Origin: JACVRM01 sp963817375
GTDB taxonomy: Bacteria; Actinomycetota; Thermoleophilia; Gaiellales; Gaiellaceae
Length of the DNA: 64,000 nucleotides
Direction: 5' to 3'
Assembly: GCA_963817375.1 (NCBI GenBank)
Contig: CAWFOB010000007.1
Location: 156,241 to 220,240 of the forward strand
The notes under the pieces were generated by a model, which ran no database searches, was not told the origin of the DNA, and worked only from the letters and a program-made list of their open reading frames with translations. The stretch's first letter is position 1; each line of letters opens with the position of its first letter. The position numbers and the translations under genes are program-made. Positions 13,820 to 23,063 of this stretch are shown in pieces.

Positions 13820-16200
13820 CAGGCCGCCGGCGTCGCATGACGCGCGCACGCCGCGAGCCACGGCGATCGCCACGCCCTCTGCGGATCCTCTGCCATGTCC
13901 GAGACCCAGTCGTCGGGAAAGCGTCTGCCGTCGGCGAGCGCAGCCGCCCGTTCCTCGGGCGAGAGGTCGCGCCGCACGAGCGGGATCGCGACCGCCGCCT
14001 CGTCGCGTGACAGCAGCACGTCGAGCGCTTCGACTCCGAGGGCACGCCGCTGGCCGTCCGCACGCTCGGCGACGCGAACGGCCTCGCGGACGTTGGCGCC
14101 GTAGCGGAGCGCGAGCACGCCGACGACGAGCCGGCGGGCCAACTCCACCTCGTCGGCCAGTGCCCGCTGCAGTGACGCGTCCCCGACGGCCGGCGACGTC
14201 GCGGCCGCGAGCGCCCGCCCTGCGTGCGCGGCGGCATCGGCGAGCACGCCGTCGAGCACCTCGGGCGAGACGACGTCGCGGGCGCCGGCAGCATCCAGGG
14301 CGTCGAGCGCGGTGAGGACGGCGACACGGTCGCCCTCCGCGACGGGTGGCCCGACGACATCGAGACCATGCGCGGCCGCCGCCCGGATCAACGCGGGCCG
14401 CCGGGGTGCGCCGTCCGCGAGCGCCGCCGCCAGCAGCGGAACCGCGGGGTCGCCGAGCCGGCGGAGCGCGGCGGTCGCCGCGCCGGCGGTGCGAGGCTCC
14501 GCGACGGCCTCGACGACCCGCCGGCCGACGCCGGGCTCGCCCGCGTCGGCCGCCGTCACCGCGTCGAGCGCGGCTGTCCTCACCGTCGTGTCGCCGTCGT
14601 CGAGCAGCGCGACGAGCAGGCCCGCGTCGGGTGCGACGCCGAGCGCGGCCGCGGCCGCGCGCCGGTCTGCCGGATCGGGCGAGCGGGCGAGCTCGCCCGC
14701 GAGCGCAGCCGCCTCGCCCGCGGCCGTGGCGTCGCCGCCGGCGGCGAGCCGGCCGAGCGCGCGCACGCGAACCTCGGGATCCCCGTGCTCCGCGAGCCCG
14801 CGGAGCGCGTCCGTCGCCGCCGGCTCGGCGGCGCCGGGCAGCAGGTCGAGGCCGAGACGAACGTCGCGGGCGTCGTCGGAGCCGAGCAGCGCCGCGAGCG
14901 CGGTGTCGTCCTCGGCGATCTCGAGCCCGCCGGTCACGATCGAGCGGCGACGCATCTCGTCGGCGAGCGCGCGCTTGTACGCGCGGTACATGGCCGCGCC
15001 GGACACCGTCCAGATCACGCTGAGGACGGCGCCGAAGACGATCACCGCGCCGATGCCGAGCCCGACGAGGTTCATAGCGAGGAGGACGACACCCGTCGCA
15101 CCGATCGCCACCGGGACGCCGATGCCCTCGACGACCGCCTGAACTGCGAGCCTGTCGGCGATCGGGACGACCTGGAACGACGCGTTGACGGACGTCCGCG
15201 TCGTGCCGTCGGTGAGCACGATGTCGGATACGCGCGCCGTGGCCGCCAGCGAGAAGAGCGCGATCGACGCAGCCCCCGGCCCGGCGACGACGACGGCCAT
15301 GGCCGCGAAGAGCACGGCGACGACGGCGGGGTTCAGCACGAGGCCGAGGCGCAATCCGAACCGCCGCATGAGCAGCCCGGCGAATAGCGCGAGGAAGACG
15401 ATGTCGGCGAAATTGAGCACCGCCGTGTACCACGACAGGAACCGCGTCAGCTCGTCGCCGGTGAAGTGCGCCTGGGCGCGATTGAAGAGTACGTAGTCGA
15501 CGAGCCACGAGCCCATCGCCGAGAGCACCTGGTAGAGGAGCAGCAGGAGGACGAGCCCGGACCCGAACAACACCCGGGCGGACGGACGGGACACCTCCCG
15601 TGCGCCCTGGACGCGCGCCGCGCGCACCTCGGGGAAGCGCCGCTCGGTGACGAGCAGCAGGCTAAGGAACACGAGCTGTGCGGCGGTCGTGGCGAGCACC
15701 AGGTGCTCGGTCGATCCGAGCAGGCTGAGGAGCGGGATCCCGAGCAGGCCGCCGAGCAGGAACCCGAGCGAGAAGCCGGTCACGATGCGTGGGAACCGCT
15801 CCTTCAGCTGGCGAACGTCGAGAAGCCGGCCCGCCTGGCCGCCGATGAAGACGAAGCCCAGCTGCAGCGCGATCGGGAAGAGCACGAGGAGCAGGGCCGA
15901 GATCCAGACGCCGCCCGCGGAGAGGACGACCCAGGAGACTCCGTAGAAGGCCGCGAGCGCGCCCAGGCTGAACGTCGCCACGGTGGCGAGCCGCGTCTTC
16001 CGCGCCGCCCGTGCGATCACGGCTGACGCCGCCGTCCCGACGACGGCGATCGCGATGTACGTCGCGGGCAGCCACTTTGCCCCGTAGGCACTCAGGAACA
16101 GGGAGTTGGCGGGGATGACGAGCAGCGCGAGCGACACGCCGAAGGCGAGCGCCTGCGCCGTGAGGAGGCCCAGGACGCCTCGCTCGGGTGCGCCGCTCAC
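13819..16200 (-). CDS. Major-facilitator/ATP-ADP-carrier-like transporter with C-terminal HEAT-like repeats
   Basis: The 793-residue protein has two parts. About residues 8-420 hold roughly twelve hydrophobic helices, including SLALLVIPANSLFLSAYG, GFSLGFLLGGLLGIPLLSLL and NASFQVVPIADRLAVQAVVE. The last block resembles NTP/NDP exchange (Npt-type) carriers. Residues about 440-790 are Ala/Asp/Leu-rich helical pairs (VRLGLDLLPGAAEPAA, DPEVRVRALGRLAAGG, VRTAALDAVTAADAG) typical of HEAT repeats. The start GTG 16200..16198 overlaps the stop of the CNB gene as GTGA. The transported molecule is unknown. Coupling to a CNB protein suggests cyclic-nucleotide control. Confidence 0.75.
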   Translation of the reverse strand: MSGAPERGVLGLLTAQALAFGVSLALLVIPANSLFLSAYGAKWLPATYIAIAVVGTAASAVIARAARKTRLATVATFSLGALAAFYGVSWVVLSAGGVWISALLLVLFPIALQLGFVFIGGQAGRLLDVRQLKERFPRIVTGFSLGFLLGGLLGIPLLSLLGSTEHLVLATTAAQLVFLSLLLVTERRFPEVRAARVQGAREVSRPSARVLFGSGLVLLLLLYQVLSAMGSWLVDYVLFNRAQAHFTGDELTRFLSWYTAVLNFADIVFLALFAGLLMRRFGLRLGLVLNPAVVAVLFAAMAVVVAGPGAASIALFSLAATARVSDIVLTDGTTRTSVNASFQVVPIADRLAVQAVVEGIGVPVAIGATGVVLLAMNLVGLGIGAVIVFGAVLSVIWTVSGAAMYRAYKRALADEMRRRSIVTGGLEIAEDDTALAALLGSDDARDVRLGLDLLPGAAEPAATDALRGLAEHGDPEVRVRALGRLAAGGDATAAGEAAALAGELARSPDPADRRAAAAALGVAPDAGLLVALLDDGDTTVRTAALDAVTAADAGEPGVGRRVVEAVAEPRTAGAATAALRRLGDPAVPLLAAALADGAPRRPALIRAAAAHGLDVVGPPVAEGDRVAVLTALDALDAAGARDVVSPEVLDGVLADAAAHAGRALAAATSPAVGDASLQRALADEVELARRLVVGVLALRYGANVREAVRVAERADGQRRALGVEALDVLLSRDEAAVAIPLVRRDLSPEERAAALADGRRFPDDWVSDMAEDPQRAWRSPWLAACARHATPAA

Positions 16201-16652
16201 GAGGACTTGTCGGCGTGCTCGGCGGTCGCGCGCAGGCGCGAGACGAGCTCGGCGATCACGCCCTGGGCAAGCTCGGGCCAGTCGACGAGCAGATCGTCGA
16301 GCACCGCCTGGTCGACGCGCAGCACGTGCGTCGGCTCCAGCGCGGTCACCGACGCCGTGCGCGGTGCCGGAAGGAGTACTGCGAGCTCGCCGACCGTGGC
16401 GCACGGGCCGAGCTCGACGATCGTCCGCTCGCCGCGGTGCACGCGGACGCTCCCCTCGACGATGGCGTAGAGGTGCGCCTCGACGGCGCCGTCCTCCATC
16501 AGCGTCTCCCCGGTTGCGAACCGCTCCTCCGTCGCGGCCTCCGCAACGGCCGCGAGCACGCGGCCGGGGATGTCCGCGAAGAGCTGGACGCGGTGCAGCG
16601 CGGCGACCCGCTCGACGACGCCGAGCGCCGGCGCCGGCGCGACGTCGGTCAT
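16197..16652 (-). CDS. Cyclic-nucleotide-binding (CNB) domain protein
   Basis: The 151-residue product is essentially a single CNB domain (FADIPGRVLAAVAEAATEER, FATGETLMEDGAVEAHLYAI, VEGSVRVHRGERTIVELG). The phosphate-binding cassette region is CATVGELAVLLPAPRTASVT, in which the usual RTA core is present as RTAS. No DNA-binding domain follows, so it is not a CRP-type activator; it is more likely a regulatory subunit. ATG 16652..16650 overlaps the cyclase stop (ATGA), and its own stop overlaps the transporter start (GTGA). A sensor that reports the cyclase product to the transporter is a reasonable inference. Confidence 0.85.
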   Translation of the reverse strand: MTDVAPAPALGVVERVAALHRVQLFADIPGRVLAAVAEAATEERFATGETLMEDGAVEAHLYAIVEGSVRVHRGERTIVELGPCATVGELAVLLPAPRTASVTALEPTHVLRVDQAVLDDLLVDWPELAQGVIAELVSRLRATAEHADKSS

Positions 16653-17710
16653 GTCCCGGCCCCGTCGACCGACCACAGGACGACGCCCGACCGGCGCCCG
16701 CGCACCTCGACCTCGCCGACCGCGCGGAGGTCGGCCGGCGGGCTCAGAAGCGCCTCGCGCGTCGAGTCGGACAGCAGGATCGGCCCGCCCAGCGTCTTCG
16801 TCAGGCCCTCGATGCGCGACGCTGTGTTGACGGTGTCGCCATGCACGGTGTATTCGAGCCGGCGGAACGAGCCGACGTTGCCGGACATGAACGGCCCGCT
16901 GTTGAGGCCAATCCCCATCCGCACCTCCTCGCCCAGCCCGTTCGAGCGCAGCCACGTGTTGAAGCGGGGGAGCCGCACCTCGACCATCTCGCGTGCCGTG
17001 GCGAGCGCACGGTCGGCGTGGTCGTCGACCTCGATCGGCGCGCCGAACGCGGCGAGGAAGCCGTCGCCGCGGTAGGCGACCAGCGTGCCGCCGTGGTCGA
17101 GGATGGCGTCGCTGGTCTCGTCGAAATAGCGGTTGAGTGCGTCGATCACCAGTTCGGGCGGGCGGTTCTCGGAGAAGGCGGTGAAGCCGCGGAGGTCGGT
17201 GAACATCACCGTTCCGACCGTGGTCACGCCGCCGAGGCGGAGGTCGCCGTCCGTCCGTTCCAGCACGTCGTCGACGACGTGCTCGGGAAGGAACCGGCTG
17301 AAGACGTCATGCACGCGCGAGCGCTCGAGCTCGTGGAGCCGTTTCTTCGTCAGCCCGGCGTTGATTCGCGCGCGCAGGACGACCGGGTTGAACGGCTTCG
17401 ACAGGTAGTCGTCGGCGCCGATCTCGATGCAGCGCACGACGCTGTCCGTCTCGTCGACCGCGGAGATCATGATCACCGGCACGTGCTCCGCGCCCGGCGT
17501 CGCCTTGAGCCGTTCGAGCACCGTGATGCCGTCGAGCTCGGGCATCACGACGTCGAGCAGGACGACGTCGCTGGCCTCCTCGGAGAAGAGCGCGAGCGCT
17601 TCGGCGCCGTCGGCGGCCGCCCGCACCGTGTGCCCCTCCTGCTCGAGCAGGCGGCGCAGGAGCTTGCGGCTGATGCCGTCGTCGTCGGCGATGAGGATGC
17701 GTGCCGCCAT
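16649..17710 (-). CDS. Response regulator with class III adenylate/guanylate cyclase output
   Basis: Residues 1-125 are a receiver domain (RILIADDDGISRKLL, phospho-acceptor Asp in VVLLDVVMPELDG, Lys in YLSKPFNP). Residues about 155-350 are a class III nucleotide cyclase. It has the first metal Asp in VMFTDLRGFTAFS, the second in YRGDGFLAAFGAP, VRMGIGLNSGPFMSGNVG and EYTVHGDTVNTASRIEG. The substrate (ATP or GTP) is not settled by sight. I chose ATG 17710 (MAARILIADDD); a longer frame to 17779 adds unrelated residues. Phosphorylation by the neighbouring Hpt or hybrid kinase would set cyclase activity. Confidence 0.92.
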   Translation of the reverse strand: MAARILIADDDGISRKLLRRLLEQEGHTVRAAADGAEALALFSEEASDVVLLDVVMPELDGITVLERLKATPGAEHVPVIMISAVDETDSVVRCIEIGADDYLSKPFNPVVLRARINAGLTKKRLHELERSRVHDVFSRFLPEHVVDDVLERTDGDLRLGGVTTVGTVMFTDLRGFTAFSENRPPELVIDALNRYFDETSDAILDHGGTLVAYRGDGFLAAFGAPIEVDDHADRALATAREMVEVRLPRFNTWLRSNGLGEEVRMGIGLNSGPFMSGNVGSFRRLEYTVHGDTVNTASRIEGLTKTLGGPILLSDSTREALLSPPADLRAVGEVEVRGRRSGVVLWSVDGAGT

Positions 17711-17784
17711 CGTCGGCGCTGATCGTCTCCCGGATGCGACAACGCGGTCAACCTCCGCGCGTGGAAAACGCCTCGCCACCGTTC

Positions 17785-17790
17785 TAGGCT
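17785..17790 (+). promoter_or_regulatory. Putative -10 element TAGGCT for the Hpt-kinase operon
   Basis: TAGGCT ends 6 nt before the TTG start at 17797, which places transcription initiation on the start codon itself. The 86-bp gap also has to hold the divergent cyclase promoter. No good -35 is seen. Confidence 0.35.
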
Positions 17791-17796
17791 GGTGCC

Positions 17797-18162
17797 TTGA
17801 GCGCGGGAGGGGCAGCAGTCGACACGGGAGCGCTCGACGAGCTGCGCGCGAGCGTCGGGAACGACCCGGAGTTCTTCGCCGAGATCGTCGGCGACTTCCT
17901 CACCGAGGCGCCGGACCAGCTCGACACGCTGCGTGCTGCGCTGGCGTCCGGGGACGCGGCCCGGGCAGCACGCGCGGCGCACACGCTGAAGGGCACCAGC
18001 CGGACCTTCGGTGCCGGCGGCCTGGCGGCGCTCTGCCAGGAGGTCGAGGCAGCCGCGGGCTCGGGGGATCTCGAGACGGGCTCCGCACGCATCGACCGGA
18101 TCGACGGCGAGTGGGCCCGGGTGCAGTCCGAGCTCGTCGCCCTACGCGACGGCCCGGCGTGA
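17797..18162 (+). CDS. Hpt (histidine phosphotransfer) domain protein
   Basis: This 121-residue single-domain protein is a four-helix phosphotransfer module. The phospho-accepting His lies in ARAAHTLKGTSRTFGAGGL, followed by LCQEVEAAAGSGDLE. Such proteins shuttle phosphate between receiver domains of hybrid kinases and final response regulators. The start is TTG 17797; no ATG lies upstream in frame. It overlaps the hybrid kinase gene (GTGA) and diverges from the receiver-cyclase, so the likely relay is kinase, receiver, Hpt, cyclase receiver. Confidence 0.9.
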   Translation: MSAGGAAVDTGALDELRASVGNDPEFFAEIVGDFLTEAPDQLDTLRAALASGDAARAARAAHTLKGTSRTFGAGGLAALCQEVEAAAGSGDLETGSARIDRIDGEWARVQSELVALRDGPA

Positions 18163-21100
18163 CGGCGGACGCTGCTCCTCCCCCGCCGGAGGTCGACGAG
18201 GCGGCCCGCCGCGCCGAGCACGTCCAGGGCGCGCTCTACCGCGTCGCCGAGCTCGCGAGCGCCGCGGAGGATCTGCAGGAGTTCTATGCGGCCGTCCACG
18301 GCATCGTCGGCGAGCTGATGAACGCGAGCGAACTTCTACATCGCTCTTTACGACGAGGAGCGGCAGCGGGTCAACTTCCCGTACTTCGTCGACGAGTTCG
18401 ACGCCGGCCTCGCGGATCCGAACCGCTGGGACCCAGTCGGCGAGCGCCTCGCGAGCGGAAGCACGGCGTACGTCCTCCGCACCGGCAAGGCGCAGCTCAT
18501 CTCGCACGCGCGCAACCTGGAGCTGATCGAGCAGGGCGAGGTCGAGCTCCAGGGCACCGACACGGAAGACTCGAGCTGGCTGGGCGCGCCGCTGAAGGCC
18601 GAGGGACGCACGGTCGGCGTTCTCGTCGTCCAGTCCTACACGAAGGACGTGCAGTACACGGACGAGGACGCGGCGCTCCTCGCCTATGTCGGCCAGCACG
18701 TCGGCGCCGCGCTGTCGCGGGCGCGCGCGATCGAGGAGACCCGGCGGCGAAACGCCGAGCTGGCGCTGATCAACAGCGTCCAGACGGCCATCGCCGGCGA
18801 GCTCGATCCGCAGGCGATCTACGACCTGGTCGGCGAGAAGCTCGACGAGGTCTTCGACGCCCAGGCCGTCGACATCGCGGTCTTCGACCAGGACACGCAG
18901 CTCCTGCGGTTCACGTACCAGATCGAGCGCGGCGTCCGCCTTCCGGATGAGGCGATCCCCGTCATCGGCTTTCGCAAGCACGTGCTCGAGACGCTCGAGC
19001 CGCTCCTTGTCGACGAGGACATGGAAGGGGCGCTCGCTCGCTACGACAACCCCGCGGCGATCATCGGCGAGCCGTCGCATGGCTCCGCCGTGTTCCAGCC
19101 GCTCGCCTTCGGCGGGGAGGCGATCGGGGTGATCTCGCTGCACAACCTGGACCGCGAGCACGCGTTCACCGACGCCGACAAGCAGCTCCTGGCGACGATC
19201 GCCGGCAGCCTGAGCGTCGCGCTCGAGAACGCGCGGCTGATCCACGAGCAGCGGCAACGCATGGCCGAGCTCGCGACGGTGAACAGCGTCGGGCAGGCGC
19301 TGGCCGCGCAGCTCGAGCTCGATGCGCTCATCGAGCTCGTCGGCGAGCGTGTCCGCGAGGCGTTCGAGGCGGACATCGCGTACGTGGCGCTGCACGACGC
19401 GGGCGAGGGCCGCATCGACTTCGTCTACTACAGCGAGAGCGGCGAACGACGCGTGGAGCCTCCGCTGGCGTACGGCGAGGGGCTCGCGTCCCAGATCATC
19501 GAGTCGCGCCAGCCGCTCGTCCTCAACCGCTCCGAGCAGTTCGAGGAGGTCGAGGAGGAGCGGCGGATGATCGGGACGCCGGCGCGGTCGTACCTCGGCG
19601 TCCCGATCGTCGCCGGCGACGAGGCGATCGGCGCGATCAGCGTCCAGAGCATCGAGCACGCGGGCCGCTTCGACGAGGCCGACGCCGGGCTTCTCGCCAC
19701 CATCGCCGCGAACGTCGGGATCGCGATCCAGAACGCACGCCTCTTCGAGGCCGCCCGCGACGCAGAGCGGAATTTCCGTGACCTGGTCGAGGAGCTGCCG
19801 CTTGCCGTCTACCGGGACGATCCCGCGCCGGTCGCCGCCTCGCAGTACGTCAGCCCGCAGATCGAGCGGCTCTTCGGCTACCCGAGGGAGCGGTGGTCGG
19901 ACGCCGAGTTCTTCGTGTCGATCCTCCACCCCGAGGATCGCGACCAGACGATCGCGAGCCATGCTCTGGCGTTCGCGCGCGGCGACGACCGCTGGTCGAC
20001 CGAGTACCGGCTCGTCGCGGCGGACGGTCGGACGGTCTCGGTCCGCGACGAGGCGAGGATCGTCAAGGACGAGCGCGGCAGCCCGCTGTACGTCCAGGGC
20101 TTCATGATGGACGTCACCGAGCAGTCGCTGGCCCACGCGGAGGTCGGGCGGCAGAAGCAGTACTTCGAGGCGCTCGTCGAGGCCAGCCCGTCGCGATCGT
20201 CGTCATGGACACCGCCGAGCGCGTGACCGGCTGGAACCCCGCGGCGACCGAGCTCTTCGGCTACACGGCCGAGGAGGCGGCCGGGTCGTTCATCGACGAC
20301 CTCGTCCTCGGCGCCGACGTCGCTCCCGAGGAGGGGCGCGATGTGACACGAGAGGCGCTCGAGCGCGGGCGCGCGCTCAGGGTCACTCGGCGGCGGCGCA
20401 AGGACGGGCAGGCGGTCGACGTCGAGCTGAACCTCGTCCCGCTCGAGGTCGACGGCCATCACGTCGGCTTCTATGCCATGTACCACGACATCGGCGAGAC
20501 CCAGCGGGCGCGGGAGCACGCCGAGACGCTCCTCACCGTCACGCAGGTGATCGGCAAGACGCTGACCCTCGACGAGGCGATCGAGGCGATCCTCGACGAG
20601 CTCGCGCGCGTCGTCCCCTACGACAGCTGCTCGATCCAGGTCGTCCAGGGAGACCGCCTGGTCATCGTCGGCGGCCGGGGGCTGGAGGATCTCGACCTCA
20701 TCGGCCAGGCCTTCGACCTCAGCGACCCGACCAATCTGAACAGCCAGGTCGTCTCGTCGAGGCGCACTCAGGTCTTCGGCGACGTCTCCGAGAACCCGCA
20801 CTTCGCGAGCCAGGAGCACGGCGCGGGGCGCATCCGCGGCTGGATCTGCGCGCCGATGATCATGGGCGACCGCGTCATCGGCGTGATCAGCGTCGACAAG
20901 TTCGAGCCAGACTTCTACGACGAGGAGCTCGGCGAGCTGGCGACGGCGTTCGCCGCGCAGGCGGGGCTGGCGATCGAGAACGCCCGACTCCTCGACACGG
21001 AGCGGGCCGCACGGGAGCAGGCCGACACGTTGCGCGCGGCCGCCCACTCGCTCAGCAGCACGCTCGGTACGACCGAGGTCTTCGACCTGATCCTCGCCGA

Positions 21101-23063
21101 GCTGCGGAAGGCGGTGCCGTACGACGGCGCCAGCGTCCAGCAGTTCGAGGGCGATGAGTCGCTCGTGGTGGGCGGCTACGGCTACCCGAATCTCGACGAG
21201 ATCGTCGGTACCCGCTACGCGGTGCGAGGGCCGGAGGACCCCGCCCGCCAGCTGTTCGAGCACCGCCAGACGATCATCGTCGCGGACGCCTCCACCCAGT
21301 TCGCGAACTTCCACGACCCCTTCGGCCCGGGACGCGTCCACGGCTGGATGGCGGTCCCTCTGGTCGTCGGCGACCGCCTGATCGGGATGCTGACGGTCGA
21401 CAGCTTCGAGGCCGACTTCTACACCGATGAGCACGCGCGCACGGCGGAGGCGTTCGCCGCGTTCGCGGCGACGGCGATCGACAAGACGCGCTTCGTCAGC
21501 GAGCTGCAGCGCGCACGCGAGGAGGCGGAGGCGGCGACGCAGGCGAAGAGCGCTTTCCTCGCGACGATGAGCCACGAGATCCGGACGCCGATGAACGCCG
21601 TCATCGGGATGACCGATCTCCTGCTCGGCACCGAGCTCACCGAGGAGCAGCGCGAGCTCGCCGACATCGTCCACTCGAGCGGCGACGCCCTGCTCCACGT
21701 GATCGACGACATCCTCGACTACTCGAAGATCGAGGCCGGGCGGCTCGACCTCGAGCACGCGCCATTCGACATCCGCGACTGCGTGGAGAGTGCCCTCGAG
21801 ATCGTCGCCCCGCGCGCGTGGGAGAAGGAGATCGAGCTCGGCTGTCTCATCGACGAGCGCGTGCCCGCCGGCGTCGTCGGCGATGCCGTCCGCCTCCGGC
21901 AGGTCCTGTTGAACCTGCTCTCGAACGCGGTCAAGTTCACCGAGCACGGCGAGGTCGTCGTCCGCGTGAACGCCGAGCCGGCAGGCTCTGGCACGTTCCG
22001 CCTCGAGCTGGCCGTTGAGGACACCGGCATCGGCATCCCGGCCGATCGCATGGATCGGCTGTTCGAGTCGTTCAGCCAGGTCGATGCGTCGACGACGCGA
22101 CGCTACGGCGGCACGGGGCTCGGCCTGGCCATCTCACAGCGCATCGTCGAGCTGATGGGCGGCACGATCTCGGTGGAGAGCGAGCCGGGGCGGGGCTCCA
22201 CGTTCCGGATCGAACTGCCCGCGGAAGCGGCGGAGGTGCCCCCACGGATCGCCGACGACTCCCTCCCGCAGCTGCGCGGGAAGCGGATCCTCATCGTCGA
22301 CGACAACCCGCTCAACCGCGAGATCGTCACCCGCCACGCGCGCTCGTGGGGGATGAACCCGGTCGCGGTGGAGGCGCCCGCCGCGGCACTCGAGCTGGTC
22401 GCCGGTGGCGAGCAGTTCGATGTCGCCGTCCTCGATTTCGTGATGCCCGACATGGACGGCCTGACGCTCGCGCAGGCCATCCGGCAGCAGCGGGACGAGC
22501 ACGAGCTGCCGCTCGTTCTGCTCACCTCTCTCGGCCGGGTGCCGCACGCGCAGTCGTTCGGGGTGTTCGCCGTCCAGCTCGCCAAGCCCGTCCGCGCGTC
22601 GCAGCTGTACAACGCCCTCGTCCGCGTCGTCGCGGGCGTCGAGGGTGAAACGGCCGCCGGGGTCACCGCGGATGCCGAGGCGGCAACCTCCTCGCTGCGG
22701 ATCCTGCTCGCCGAGGACCAGCCGGTGAACCAGAAGGTCGCGCTGCGCATCCTCGGGCGGCTCGGCTACGCCGCCGACGTGGCATCCAACGGGCTCGAGG
22801 CGCTCGCGGCGCTGGAGCGCGAGCAGTACGACGTCGTGCTGATGGACGTCCAGATGCCGGAGCTCGACGGCCTCGACGCGTCTCGCGCGATCAAGGAGCG
22901 CTTCGCCACCGACGCCCGCCCTCGCATCATCGCGATGACCGCGAACGCGATGCCGGAGGACCGGGAAGCCTGCATGGAGGCCGGGATGGACGACTACCTG
23001 GCCAAGCCGATCCGGCCGGAAGAGCTCGCGACCGCGCTCGGCCGTGTGAAACCTCGCCGGTGA
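18159..23063 (+). CDS. Giant multi-sensor hybrid histidine kinase (two single-base frameshifts)
   Basis: Corrected length is about 1634 residues. The order is GAF (about 20-190), GAF (197-360), GAF (365-530), PAS (536-660), PAS (667-780), GAF (787-945) and GAF (956-1105). Then follow HisKA (His in FLATMSHEIRTPMNAVIG, about 1138), HATPase (VLLNLLSNAVKF, EDTGIGIP, GGTGLGLAIS), receiver 1 (ILIVDDNPLN, Asp in VAVLDFVMPDMDG) and receiver 2 (LLAEDQPVN, Asp in VVLMDVQMPELDG). There is no transmembrane segment, so it is a cytosolic sensor. The start is GTG 18159, overlapping the Hpt stop. One base is extra at about 18330 (AGC-G-AACTTC) and one is missing near 20190 (AGCCCG-TCGCG); restoring both gives continuous GAF and PAS sequence. 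Confidence 0.88.

Noticed and set aside
13706..15508. 600-codon minus-strand frame within the HEAT-repeat transporter gene
   Set aside because: Arg-rich shadow frame; only its last 37 codons after the transporter stop are worth considering as a coupled small gene.
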